From Planctomycetota bacterium (GTDB lineage Bacteria > Planctomycetota > Phycisphaerae > Phycisphaerales > SM1A02): a stretch of 64,000 nt of DNA. The notes beneath the pieces are model-generated. The model was not told the DNA's origin. It ran no database searches and saw only the letters and a list, made by a program, of their open reading frames with translations. The DNA lies in NCBI GenBank assembly GCA_022568135.1, contig JADFFQ010000002.1, positions 1-64,000 of the forward strand. Reading direction: 5' to 3'. A program made the translations under genes and the position numbers. This document shows, piece after piece, positions 34,573 to 41,822 of this stretch (position 1 is its first letter; the number at the start of each line of letters is the position of its first letter).

Positions 34573-35949
34573 GTGGACACCATCGACCGCAATCTCCTCG
34601 ACGCCTGGCGCCGAATCGGCGACGAGGTCCGTCGAGACCGTGTCGAAGTCCTGCGCCGCTCCTACCGGCGTCTCACACCGACGCTCACCCGCCCCCCGCG
34701 GGCGTGGTGCCTCTGCCTGCGCGCCTGTGACACGCGCATCTCACCTGTGACGTGCGCGATCGAGCTCGACCCCAACGTCGAGCTACCCATCAACGACAGC
34801 CTTGAGTCCGCCCTCGCTCACGGCGCGCCACACACCGTCACCCTCACCGGTGCAGTCATCCACCGGCTGTGCATACCCGTTTCCCTCCCCTGGCCGGGCA
34901 TGGACTGGACCATCGCCGCCCAACGTCTCGGCCGGCACGAGGAAACACTGCGCCGCTGGATCAAGCTTGGCATCCTGCGCGCGCGATACGACAACGCCGT
35001 GTCACACGGCAAGCGCGGCAAACCCGTCCCCATCGTCTGGTCGCCCTCACCTCTGGATCCGAACACGAACCACGGCCAGCCCCCCGATCCCGTCTGGGGG
35101 ACGCTCTGGCAGACGCTCTGGAAGCGCCTCCCCGAGGATTACCAACTCATCGTCCGCAGGGAAGCTCGATTCGTCCACTACCGTGGCGAGCCGCGGCAGC
35201 GCGGCTGGCAATTCGTCTGCCCCGGCCGCCTCCGGTCGCCGCCGATTTCCGCGTCCATGCCGCGGGCTTCTCGCGAGCTCCCCGACGCTGCCTTGGAGCG
35301 CATCGCGTGCAACCGGCGCGTCAAGCGCCTCTACGCCCCGCAATCGACCTGGACCATCGCCCAGCAGCTTGGCGATGATCGCGGGTTCGCAATCTCCCCG
35401 CTCCCGCCCGGAGACGGAGCCGAGGGCAGCGAGGCGGATGACGGCGGACTTTGCCTCGCGGGCGCCTGGCATCCCCGACAGATCGATCCGATCAAAGCCA
35501 TGGGCCCACGGTCATTTGCCTGCCATCACTGCTGGCGCGTGCAGTTCACGAGTCTGCTCAATCACGTTGGTTGGAACACGTTCGTCACCCACGTCTCCGG
35601 CGGTCTGCTATATGGCCACGAGGTCGAGCGCCCGCTCGATGAAGCGCCCAAGCGCCGCAAGAAGCGCTTCGTGCCGCACCCGCGCCCGGCCCCGCGTCGC
35701 CGCGAGGTTTCCCTTGGACTGCTCCAAGGCCTGACCTACCAGCAGATCGCCGACCGCATGGGCATCACCTATAGCACCGTCCACGCCCACGTCAAGAAGA
35801 TCTACAAACAGCACGCGGTCCACAGCCGCGAGGAGTTGATCACATGTCTGGGCAAGCAGCGCACCTCTCCTTCGATGGCGCCGACGGCGGCCGGTGCTGG
35901 GCACCTGGCAGCAGATCGTCCACCAAGAGCAGTTCTACTCAAGGTGTAG
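34573..35949 (+). CDS. LuxR-type DNA-binding protein with internal HTH and Cys-rich region
   Basis: The frame starts with GTG at 34573 and encodes 458 residues. A helix-turn-helix-like segment (DWTIAAQRLGRHEETLRRWI, residues about 110-130) is followed by a GKRGKPVPIVW patch. CNRRVKRLY and ACHHCWRVQF (about 317) suggest a zinc site, and residues about 376-430 form a LuxR/GerE HTH (GLTYQQIADRMGITYSTVHA). There is no receiver domain or signal peptide. The last about 20 codons come from sequence homologous to the 3' end of yjbQ read in a different frame. Probably a transcription factor of an accessory islet; targets unknown. Confidence 0.65.
   Translation: MDTIDRNLLDAWRRIGDEVRRDRVEVLRRSYRRLTPTLTRPPRAWCLCLRACDTRISPVTCAIELDPNVELPINDSLESALAHGAPHTVTLTGAVIHRLCIPVSLPWPGMDWTIAAQRLGRHEETLRRWIKLGILRARYDNAVSHGKRGKPVPIVWSPSPLDPNTNHGQPPDPVWGTLWQTLWKRLPEDYQLIVRREARFVHYRGEPRQRGWQFVCPGRLRSPPISASMPRASRELPDAALERIACNRRVKRLYAPQSTWTIAQQLGDDRGFAISPLPPGDGAEGSEADDGGLCLAGAWHPRQIDPIKAMGPRSFACHHCWRVQFTSLLNHVGWNTFVTHVSGGLLYGHEVERPLDEAPKRRKKRFVPHPRPAPRRREVSLGLLQGLTYQQIADRMGITYSTVHAHVKKIYKQHAVHSREELITCLGKQRTSPSMAPTAAGAGHLAADRPPRAVLLKV
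35876..35926 (+). repeat. Fragment homologous to the 3' end of the yjbQ gene
   Basis: About 50 bp ending in CTGGCAGCAGATCGTCCA closely match yjbQ positions about 33703-33754. In the corresponding frame it would read RPVLGTWQQIVHQEQ, against RPVLGTWQQIIHLEC in the intact gene. It overlaps the end of the LuxR-type gene, which reads it in another frame. Confidence 0.75.
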
Positions 35950-36508
35950 CGTCTGCGGCGGGCCGGCTCTGAGCCGTCCCCGTGCGGTGTCGTGTGATGT
36001 AGTCGAACACGTTCTCGAAGTATCGTTCATCCCACACCCATTTCACGCTACCGCCCTTGGCCCACCACGGACGTCGAGGGGAATCGGATCCGCGCCGCCC
36101 GCTGTGCGGGCGGTCCGCCGACACAGTCGGCGGCTCCGAAGCGAACCGCTTCGTCAACGCTTGTCCCAACCAGGTTTTCAACCATCTCCGCACCGCTTTG
36201 CCATCGCGATCGGTGGTCAAAAGCACGTGCACATGATCAGCTTGAGCTGTGCAGACATACAGTTGCCATCCACCGCGCTTACAGACTCCTCGGATCGCGT
36301 CCTCAGCGAAGCGACGCTGCTGCATGGTGAGCGTCACCGGCGGGAATCTGAGCTGTGATCGCTCAATGCGCTGCCAATCTTCGTTCTTCCCAATGATCGG
36401 ATCACCCGGCTTGTTTATCGAGCGATCGACCGTCCCCCGCGGATCGCCATGCAAGCGTGTGCCGTAGGTTCCGATGGTGATGTGATACGCAAGCGGTCCG
36501 TCCGGCAT
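35939..36508 (-). CDS. REP-associated tyrosine transposase-like protein (Y1/HUH family)
   Basis: The 189-residue product has the Y1 transposase layout: AYHITIGTYGTRLHGD at the N-terminus, RFAEDAIRGVCKRGGW, the HUH metal motif in ADHVHVLL, and a C-terminal WDERYFENVFDYITRHR holding candidate catalytic tyrosines. Such RAYT proteins nick single-stranded palindromic repeats and are domesticated single-copy relatives of IS200/IS605. The start MPDGPLAYH at 36508 is used. The 5' flank and first codons are duplicated at 37218-37347. Its 3' end overlaps the convergent LuxR-type gene by 11 bp. Confidence 0.82.
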   Translation of the reverse strand: MPDGPLAYHITIGTYGTRLHGDPRGTVDRSINKPGDPIIGKNEDWQRIERSQLRFPPVTLTMQQRRFAEDAIRGVCKRGGWQLYVCTAQADHVHVLLTTDRDGKAVRRWLKTWLGQALTKRFASEPPTVSADRPHSGRRGSDSPRRPWWAKGGSVKWVWDERYFENVFDYITRHRTGTAQSRPAADATP

Positions 36509-36560
36509 GCGCGCAGTGTAACGCAGAGTCATCAGAGCCACGGCGCGTCGCCGCGGAGCC
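36479..36560. repeat. Direct repeat, copy 1: 5' flank and start of the RAYT gene
   Basis: The segment spanning the RAYT start and its upstream sequence (CGCAGAGTCATCAGAGCCACGG core) is repeated in the same orientation at about 37264-37347 with high identity. This is consistent with a former second copy of the element. Confidence 0.8.
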
Positions 36561-36619
36561 GAGCGTGAGCCTCAATGGCGAGGATTCGACCGCGTTGCCT
36601 GCCGGAGGGGACGCTGCGA

Positions 36620-37174
36620 TCAGAAACCAACGCGGCCGGCGATGCCTTCACGTTCGGCTGCGCTGTGCTCTGCGTCGGCGGGTATGTAGGGGATCAATCC
36701 GTTCCGGTACGCCGCTTCCTGCGCCTCGCGCGGGGCGTTGCGAATATCCATCGGAAGCCCGTTGATTTCCAGCATCCAGACCAACGGATTGTCACCGATC
36801 CGGCTCGGCAGGCACCAGTCCGGGTCCAGCCGTATCAGGTCGATTCCTTCGCGGATAAGCATGGACTTGGCCGTCATGGTCGCGTTTGAAACGCCGAACG
36901 CTCTTGCCACGTCGCCCAGCTTCATGTAGGGCGTCTGGCTCGGATCGTTGAGGAAATTGACCCACCCCACCGCATTGACGATGCCGCTGGCCCAACTGAC
37001 CGGCTTGCCGCTCTTGACCGGCGATCCTTTCTGACACACCGCGACCGCCATCTCCCGGCAAAGCTGCTTGTACTCGTCGTTGAGATGCTTGTCGCAGAAA
37101 GCATCGGTCAGATCCACGATCGCCGAAAAGACCTGTTGAAACTCCTCAGGCACATATTCGAGTAAGTCTTCCAT
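36620..37174 (-). CDS. DUF6398-type protein with HTH-like segment
   Basis: A 184-residue soluble protein beginning MEDLLEYVPEEFQQVFSAIV. It contains CDKHLNDEYKQLCREMAVAV, WASGIVNAVGWVNFLND and a helix-turn-helix-like stretch LGDVARAFGVSNATMTAKSM, a combination I associate with DUF6398. It may bind nucleic acid, but that is inference. It lies between the full RAYT gene and the RAYT remnant, so it may have travelled with the accessory islet. Confidence 0.7.
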   Translation of the reverse strand: MEDLLEYVPEEFQQVFSAIVDLTDAFCDKHLNDEYKQLCREMAVAVCQKGSPVKSGKPVSWASGIVNAVGWVNFLNDPSQTPYMKLGDVARAFGVSNATMTAKSMLIREGIDLIRLDPDWCLPSRIGDNPLVWMLEINGLPMDIRNAPREAQEAAYRNGLIPYIPADAEHSAAEREGIAGRVGF

Positions 37175-37217
37175 TGTGCAGCCCGTCCGTGTCATCGTCC
37201 CGGAACGCAGAACCTCT

Positions 37218-37295
37218 CCAATTGTTCACTGCGCGATGCGGCCGCGTTCGGGAGGAGCCAAAGATGATGTGGTACGCCGGCGGTCTGTCCGGCAT
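37218..37295 (-). pseudogene. 5' remnant of a second RAYT gene
   Basis: Read on the minus strand it gives MPDRPPAYHIIFGSSRTRPHR, matching the first residues of the intact transposase (MPDGPLAYHITIGTYGTRLHG) before similarity is lost. Its upstream flank matches that of the full gene as well. Confidence 0.7.
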
Positions 37296-37347
37296 GCGCC
37301 CAGTATAACGCAGAGTCATCAGAGCCACGGCGTGTCGCCGCCCGAAT
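37264..37347. repeat. Direct repeat, copy 2: RAYT 5' flank
   Basis: Second copy of the segment at 36479-36560. It joins directly onto the duplicated start of the DUF4258-like frame and thiC 3' end (37345-37441), marking a recombination junction. Confidence 0.8.
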
Positions 37348-37441
37348 GCGATCAAAACGCTCCGCCATCCGGACTCCTCGCTCAAATCACCGAATCATGC
37401 GTCTGAATGTTGTGGGCGGGGACAGCGGTTGATCTTCACCG
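37345..37441. repeat. Duplicated thiC 3' end plus start of following small gene (left copy)
   Basis: About 97 bp match 38064-38155 in the same orientation. They include the last thiC codons (complement of CACCGAATCATGCGT...GTTGTGGGCGGGG) and, after the stop, an ATG reading MAERFDRI against MAELFDRI in the right copy. The two copies flank the segment with the DUF2442 and 74-residue genes. The left copy no longer encodes the correct ThiC frame. Confidence 0.85.
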
Positions 37442-37446
37442 CTCGT

Positions 37447-37707
37447 TTACGCGGCTGATTGTTTCTTGCGGACCGCCTCATAGAGAAACTCCGGAGCGAG
37501 GTCGGCGCCAGTCTCCCAGCAGATGGTGTTCAGCTCGTGGTTCAGTTGGAATCGCTTGAAAACTTCGACATCTCGTAGTGGCTCAAAGACCGGGCCCCAC
37601 AACTCGTCTTTGAGGTCGATCTCGCCTTCCGTGCCGTCGGCGAACGTCAGATGCAGCCGACAGTCGCCAGCATATTCAGCTCCCATCAATTGAGGTGTCA
37701 TAGTCAT
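37447..37707 (-). CDS. DUF2442 domain protein
   Basis: An 86-residue protein starting MTMTPQLMGAEYAGDCRLHL, with the DUF2442 core FADGTEGEIDLKDELWGPVF, FKRFQLNHELNTICWETGAD and LAPEFLYEAV. DUF2442 proteins are typically found in toxin-antitoxin-like pairs. The start at 37707 excludes 46 low-complexity residues of the longer frame. It lies downstream of the 74-residue gene on the same strand. Confidence 0.8.
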   Translation of the reverse strand: MTMTPQLMGAEYAGDCRLHLTFADGTEGEIDLKDELWGPVFEPLRDVEVFKRFQLNHELNTICWETGADLAPEFLYEAVRKKQSAA

Positions 37708-37759
37708 TACTCCAGTGGCGGAATCTGGCGGATAAGCTGCCTCGGCGGCTGGAGGCCGG

Positions 37760-37984
37760 CTACGCCGAGCGGCGGACGTAGACGTGGCCAACTTTGGCAA
37801 GTTCCTCAACCTGTCCGGCTTCTGCCATGCGGTGAAGCTCGTCAAGCCACCGCACCGTCTGCGGTTCCAGACACGGCTCGCTGGGATCGCTGTCGGGAAT
37901 CACCGCCTCCACCTCGACGCGGACAACGCAGGGGCCGCCATGAATCCAACGGGGAACCTTGATCCGCTTACCTTTGATTCTCAT
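37760..37984 (-). CDS. Small antitoxin-like protein, 74 residues
   Basis: The frame starts MRIKGKRIKVPRWIHGGPCV and continues VEVEAVIPDSDPSEPCLEPQ, then a helix TVRWLDELHRMAEAGQVEEL. Small proteins of this pattern commonly follow DUF4258-type genes, and here the ATG is 3 nt after the stop of a 32-codon frame that resembles a shortened DUF4258 protein. Role as an antitoxin is inferred from context only. Confidence 0.65.
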   Translation of the reverse strand: MRIKGKRIKVPRWIHGGPCVVRVEVEAVIPDSDPSEPCLEPQTVRWLDELHRMAEAGQVEELAKVGHVYVRRSA

Positions 37985-37987
37985 CGC

Positions 37988-38086
37988 TCACTCGTCGAAA
38001 AAGTACACCGTTACAAGCTTAGCGACCTCATCCACATAGCGATCCGCCGCGACGGCATTACCGATGCGATCGAACAACTCCGCCAT
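37988..38086 (-). pseudogene. Internally deleted DUF4258-like small gene
   Basis: A 32-codon frame begins 13 bp after the thiC stop. Its N-terminus (MAELFDRIGNAVAADRYV) and its C-terminus (AKLVTVYFFDE) resemble the two ends of DUF4258 proteins, which are about 100 residues. The middle is missing without loss of frame. It may be a toxin remnant inactivated by deletion. Confidence 0.5.
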
Positions 38087-38155
38087 CGTCTGACCCCGCT
38101 CAGATCACCGAATCATGCGTGGGGACGTTGTGGGCGGGGGCGGTATTGAGTTTCA
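38064..38155. repeat. Native thiC 3' end plus start of following small gene (right copy)
   Basis: The in-place copy of the repeat described at 37345-37441. It spans the thiC stop codon (38100-38102) and the first codons of the DUF4258-like frame. Confidence 0.85.
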
Positions 38156-39962
38156 CGATCTCATTTCGAGTCTTGCGTTGCTGGATTCGCTTTGCATCGT
38201 CGGCGTCCGTGTCGCCGCTGTGGCAGGCGGGTTTGGCATTCGCTTTCGAGCCTTCGCCGTTCGACCCCCTGGCAGAGCCAGGGGCTACGGGGCTCTTGGT
38301 GGCGAGATTGTGGATCTGCTGCGGCGAAAGCACGCCGCGCTGTTTGAGAATCTCCTGCTGCTCGGCAGTCAGCGCCTCGGTGCGCTGGGGCTTCTCCCAG
38401 CCGTATTCCTCGGCCTTGCCGCTCATGAACTCCTCGATCTCCTTACTGATGCGCACGCTGCACCAGTCGTGGCCACACATCGCACAGAAGTCGGTGTCCA
38501 CATCCAGGTCTTCATCGTGCAGCGCTCGTGCCGTATCGGGATCGAAGGAAAGTTCGAAATGCTTCTTCCAGTTCAATGCCGCGCGAGCCTTGGTGAGCTC
38601 ATCATCCCAATCGCGAGCCCCCGGAATACCCAAGGCAACGTCCGCGGCGTGCGCGGCGATCTTGTAGGCGATGCAGCCTTGCTTCACGTCATCTTTCTTA
38701 GGCAGACCGAGATGCTCCTTGGGCGTGACATAACACAGCATCGCCGCCCCGTGATAGGCCGCAGCGGTCGCCCCAATGCAGCTGGTAATGTGGTCATAGC
38801 CCGGGAACACGTCAGTGACGAGCGGACCGAGTACGTAGAACGGCGCGCCGTGGCAGAGGCGACGCTCGAGCTTCATGTTGTATTCGATCTGATCGAACGG
38901 GACGTGGCCGGGGCCTTCGACCATGACCTGCACCCCGTGGGCCCAGGCCCGCTCGGTGAGCTCGCCGATGGTCTCAAGCTCAGCCAGCTGCGCATCGTCC
39001 GTGGCGTCGCCCAGTCCACCGGGACGCAATCCATCTCCAATCGAAAACGAAACGTCGTAGCGGCGCATGATCCCGCAGATCTCGTCCCACAGCTCGTACA
39101 TCGGGTTCTGTTGATTCTGGTGCAGCATCCACTTGGCCAGCAACGCCCCCCCGCGGGAGACGATGCCGATGAGCCGACCGCGGACGTACTTGAGATGCTC
39201 GCGCAACACTCCGGCGTGAATCGTGAAGTAATCGACGCCCTGGGCGGCCTGCTTCTCGAGTTCGGCCAGAATGATCTCGTGGGTGAGATCTTCGAGACGG
39301 CGGCCGATGATCATCGAATAAAGCGGCACGGTGCCGATGGGGACGGTCGCGTGACGGATGATCGTCTCGCGGCAATCATCGAGATCGCCCCCGGTGGACA
39401 AATCCATCACGGTGTCCGCGCCCCAACGCTGGGCCCAGTGAAGCTTCTCAAGCTCCTGGGCGGTGCCGGAGGAGACGGGCGAAGCGCCCATGTTGGCGTT
39501 GATCTTGGTTTTCGACGCCCGACCGATGCACATCGGATCAAGCTGATACGACAGATGCACGGTGTTGGCGGGGATGATCATCCGCCCGGCGGCGACCTCG
39601 TCGCGCACCTGTCGGGGCGTCAGATGCCCTTCGCGGTGGGCGACGCGTTTCATTTGCGGGGTGATGATGCCCAGGCGGGCGTGTTCGAGCTGAGTGATGG
39701 CGGAAGGCATCAAGGCATCAAGGCATCGAGGCATCGAGGAAGAAGAATCGAGCTTCGCGCCCGGGGGTAGAAAATCCCAAGCGGTGAGTGGCGACACTTC
39801 CGGCATGCCGGGGGTGTCCGGCGAAGAGAACATCAGCGGCCCGCCGATGTCCGCCGAATTAGCAAAGCACCCGGGTGTCGTACCCTGGCTCTTGGATGAT
39901 GGATCCAACGCGCCACGATACGGACGCTGGAATCGGTCGGTGGTGGTCCTGGGCTGAATCAT
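38100..39962 (-). CDS. thiC: Phosphomethylpyrimidine (HMP-P) synthase
   Basis: Radical-SAM enzyme that rearranges aminoimidazole ribotide to HMP-P in thiamine synthesis. The 620-residue product has [19 protein letters not shown]-like and [13 protein letters not shown] segments, [41 protein letters not shown] and the C-terminal [4Fe-4S] motif CAMCGHDWC (Cx2Cx4C). The ATG at 39962 is preceded by GGAGG and lies about 55 bp downstream of a TPP riboswitch. The first about 95 residues are low-conservation and include a 32-bp tandem repeat (39706-39737). The 3' end is duplicated at 37345-37441. Confidence 0.96.
   Translation of the reverse strand: MIQPRTTTDRFQRPYRGALDPSSKSQGTTPGCFANSADIGGPLMFSSPDTPGMPEVSPLTAWDFLPPGAKLDSSSSMPRCLDALMPSAITQLEHARLGIITPQMKRVAHREGHLTPRQVRDEVAAGRMIIPANTVHLSYQLDPMCIGRASKTKINANMGASPVSSGTAQELEKLHWAQRWGADTVMDLSTGGDLDDCRETIIRHATVPIGTVPLYSMIIGRRLEDLTHEIILAELEKQAAQGVDYFTIHAGVLREHLKYVRGRLIGIVSRGGALLAKWMLHQNQQNPMYELWDEICGIMRRYDVSFSIGDGLRPGGLGDATDDAQLAELETIGELTERAWAHGVQVMVEGPGHVPFDQIEYNMKLERRLCHGAPFYVLGPLVTDVFPGYDHITSCIGATAAAYHGAAMLCYVTPKEHLGLPKKDDVKQGCIAYKIAAHAADVALGIPGARDWDDELTKARAALNWKKHFELSFDPDTARALHDEDLDVDTDFCAMCGHDWCSVRISKEIEEFMSGKAEEYGWEKPQRTEALTAEQQEILKQRGVLSPQQIHNLATKSPVAPGSARGSNGEGSKANAKPACHSGDTDADDAKRIQQRKTRNEIVKLNTAPAHNVPTHDSVI
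39706..39737. repeat. Four 8-bp tandem repeats inside the thiC 5' region
   Basis: GGCATCAA, GGCATCAA, GGCATCGA, GGCATCGA without gaps, in the non-conserved N-terminal part of ThiC. The unit is not a multiple of three, so slippage would usually shift the frame. Confidence 0.85.
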
Positions 39963-40017
39963 GGGGCGAACCTCCAAGCAAGAGGTTGGGGATCGCCCGG
40001 CTGGGAAAACGGACGTT

Positions 40018-40092
40018 CGCGTTCCCTCCGCCGGTACGAACCGGATCAGGTTCCACGGGTGCCTCTCAGGTCGCCGCGGCGACCGCCCCGAG
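40018..40092 (-). promoter_or_regulatory. TPP riboswitch (THI element) of thiC
   Basis: Minus-strand RNA contains CTGAGA (complement of 40064-40069), GGCACCCGTG, GAACCTGATC (complement of 40044-40053), a GTTCGTACCGGCGGAGGGAA end and GGGGCGG at the 5' side (complement of 40083-40089). Order and spacing match the thiamine pyrophosphate riboswitch. It should lower thiC expression when TPP is abundant. The short distance to the ribosome site suggests translational control, though termination was not excluded. Confidence 0.95.
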
Positions 40093-40167
40093 CGAACGCA
40101 GAAAGTGTATCGCTTTGGCCCACGAGAAGCGAGCGTCAAACCTCGTCCGTCCCGCTCCGGCCGGACC

Positions 40168-40193
40168 CAGCGGGGCAAGCCCGCTGGCCAAAC
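40168..40193 (+). repeat. Family A hairpin: stem-GCAAG-stem-GCCAAAC
   Basis: Stem CAGCGGG / CCCGCTG with loop GCAAG, followed by GCCAAAC. It lies in the divergent thiC / lipoprotein region. This is the only clear family A copy that is not followed by a heptamer tract. Confidence 0.65.
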
Positions 40194-40332
40194 GTCGGAG
40201 AGTCCGGGCACGTGGCGTCAAGTCCTATCATCCAAGGTGACTCAGACGCCGTTGTGGCCACGTTTCCGCATGAGGCCGGCGTATGCGGCCGATACTAACG
40301 ACACTCGCCGTCTCCTTGATAGAGGATCAACC

Positions 40333-41148
40333 ATGGGGCGATATATTCGCACCGTTGTGGCGCTGACGACCCTGGTATTGGTCGCCGGTTGTGACAGCCG
40401 AGGCACATTCTCCCATGTACCGTGGCATCCGGACACCTGGAGCTATCACAAAGCCGAGGACCAACCGATCGTCCTGGAGGTAGCCAGGCCGGTGGCGATC
40501 GATGTGGAGTCGTTCAACGGCGACGTGATCATTACCGCCGACGACCAGCTGACCAACGCGACGGTGTCGATTCTGCGCGAAGCGACCCATGGATACCGGC
40601 GCAAGGAGGAGGCGCAAGCGTCTTTGGCGGAAATCGACTACAGCCTCGCGCTGGTGCCGGGCGAGTTCGGCCAGGTGCTCCAGGTGCGCACCTGGACAAC
40701 CCACGCCGAACCGCACTTTCAGCGGGCCCATATTCTCATCGACGTGCCTGAGGTGGACGGTATCACTGTGCGAGCTCAGCGCGGTAACGTATTTGTAACG
40801 AACATCGAGGGCCCGGTGGATATCTCAACCTCCCAGGGTAATGTGCGGCTGATGACGAATCTGCCCATGCGCCGGGCGGTCACCATCACCATTCGCCAAG
40901 GCAACATCGACTACCGCGTGCGGGGTGAATCTTCCGGGGCATTGGACTGTCAAGCCATTCGCGGCAGGGTTGACCATCGCGTCATGACCGGCCGGCTCAT
41001 CATCGAGCCTGACAGAGACAAAGGCCGACTCCGGGCGACACTCAACGACGGCGACAATCCCATTACGCTGCGCACCGCGGACGGCGACATCCGCATCGCC
41101 GTGGTGGACAACCCCACGGAGGTGGGCTGGCTCATCGTCGAACCGTAA
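40333..41148 (+). CDS. DUF4097-like lipoprotein
   Basis: A 271-residue product with signal and lipobox MGRYIRTVVALTTLVLVAGC, then a right-handed beta-solenoid-like array of short strands of the DUF4097 kind: VESFNGDVIITAD, VRAQRGNVFVTNIEGPVDI, STSQGNVRLMT, TIRQGNIDYRVRGESSG, RTADGDIRIAV. Such repeats look like adhesin or scaffold folds, but the function is unknown. The ATG at 40333 is placed at the signal peptide; the frame is open further upstream. It is divergent from thiC. Confidence 0.78.
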   Translation: MGRYIRTVVALTTLVLVAGCDSRGTFSHVPWHPDTWSYHKAEDQPIVLEVARPVAIDVESFNGDVIITADDQLTNATVSILREATHGYRRKEEAQASLAEIDYSLALVPGEFGQVLQVRTWTTHAEPHFQRAHILIDVPEVDGITVRAQRGNVFVTNIEGPVDISTSQGNVRLMTNLPMRRAVTITIRQGNIDYRVRGESSGALDCQAIRGRVDHRVMTGRLIIEPDRDKGRLRATLNDGDNPITLRTADGDIRIAVVDNPTEVGWLIVEP

Positions 41149-41190
41149 CCCGCCGCAGCATGATCACCTGCGCTTCGGCCTCCCACGCTT

Positions 41191-41799
41191 CTACCCATTT
41201 CGCGCGGTCTGGATACGACGGCGAATCTCATTGCGCAGCAGTGCCGCCTCGCGCTGGGTACCGTCTAAAACAACATCGATATCCCATCCGAGTAGCGGGT
41301 GCCACCTCTTCCGCTTGAGGCGAAGTCGCCACTTACGGTTCGATGTTCGACGGAGCTTGAACCGGCGCCTGACTTTAACCTCAGCAAAACGTGACCAAGG
41401 CTGGCTTTCATTACTCCAGGGATCGTGAAGCAGTGCCACCCCTTCGTCGGTAATGAGAACCCTGGCGTCTCCACCGTGCCTAGCGCGCAACCGTCGGCGA
41501 TACAACCAGCCGAAGAGGGGGACGCCAGCCATTGCGAGCAGGTATAGCGGGATGGCAGGCCCCCAGGCGGGACGCCCCGCCGCCACGGGAAGGACCATCA
41601 ACAACGTCAGCGCGACATACGCAGCTAGCTCGCCCCAGGTCCCCCGAGCGTGCCGGACATTCCCCGTGATGATGAACATTGACGCGTCATACTCGAACCC
41701 ACATTCCGGGCAGCGGTGGTCGCGCGGCAGTGTCGCCAGGTCGTAGCCGCACTCTGGACAATGTTTGAGGCGCAGGATGTCACGGGGATCGCCGGACAC
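41191..41799 (-). CDS. Membrane protein with N-terminal zinc ribbon
   Basis: The 202-residue product starts with a zinc ribbon (HCPECGYDLATL...HRCPECGFEYD) followed by two membrane helices (ELAAYVALTLLMVLPVAAG and AIPLYLLAMAGVPLFGWLY). A basic cytoplasmic domain resembling a PH-like fold ends RREAAL-type. A second gene with the same kind of N-terminus lies at 44820-45809. The role is unknown. Confidence 0.7.
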   Translation of the reverse strand: MSGDPRDILRLKHCPECGYDLATLPRDHRCPECGFEYDASMFIITGNVRHARGTWGELAAYVALTLLMVLPVAAGRPAWGPAIPLYLLAMAGVPLFGWLYRRRLRARHGGDARVLITDEGVALLHDPWSNESQPWSRFAEVKVRRRFKLRRTSNRKWRLRLKRKRWHPLLGWDIDVVLDGTQREAALLRNEIRRRIQTARNG

Positions 41800-41822
41800 G
41801 TCACCGTAAGCGTACCCTCATC

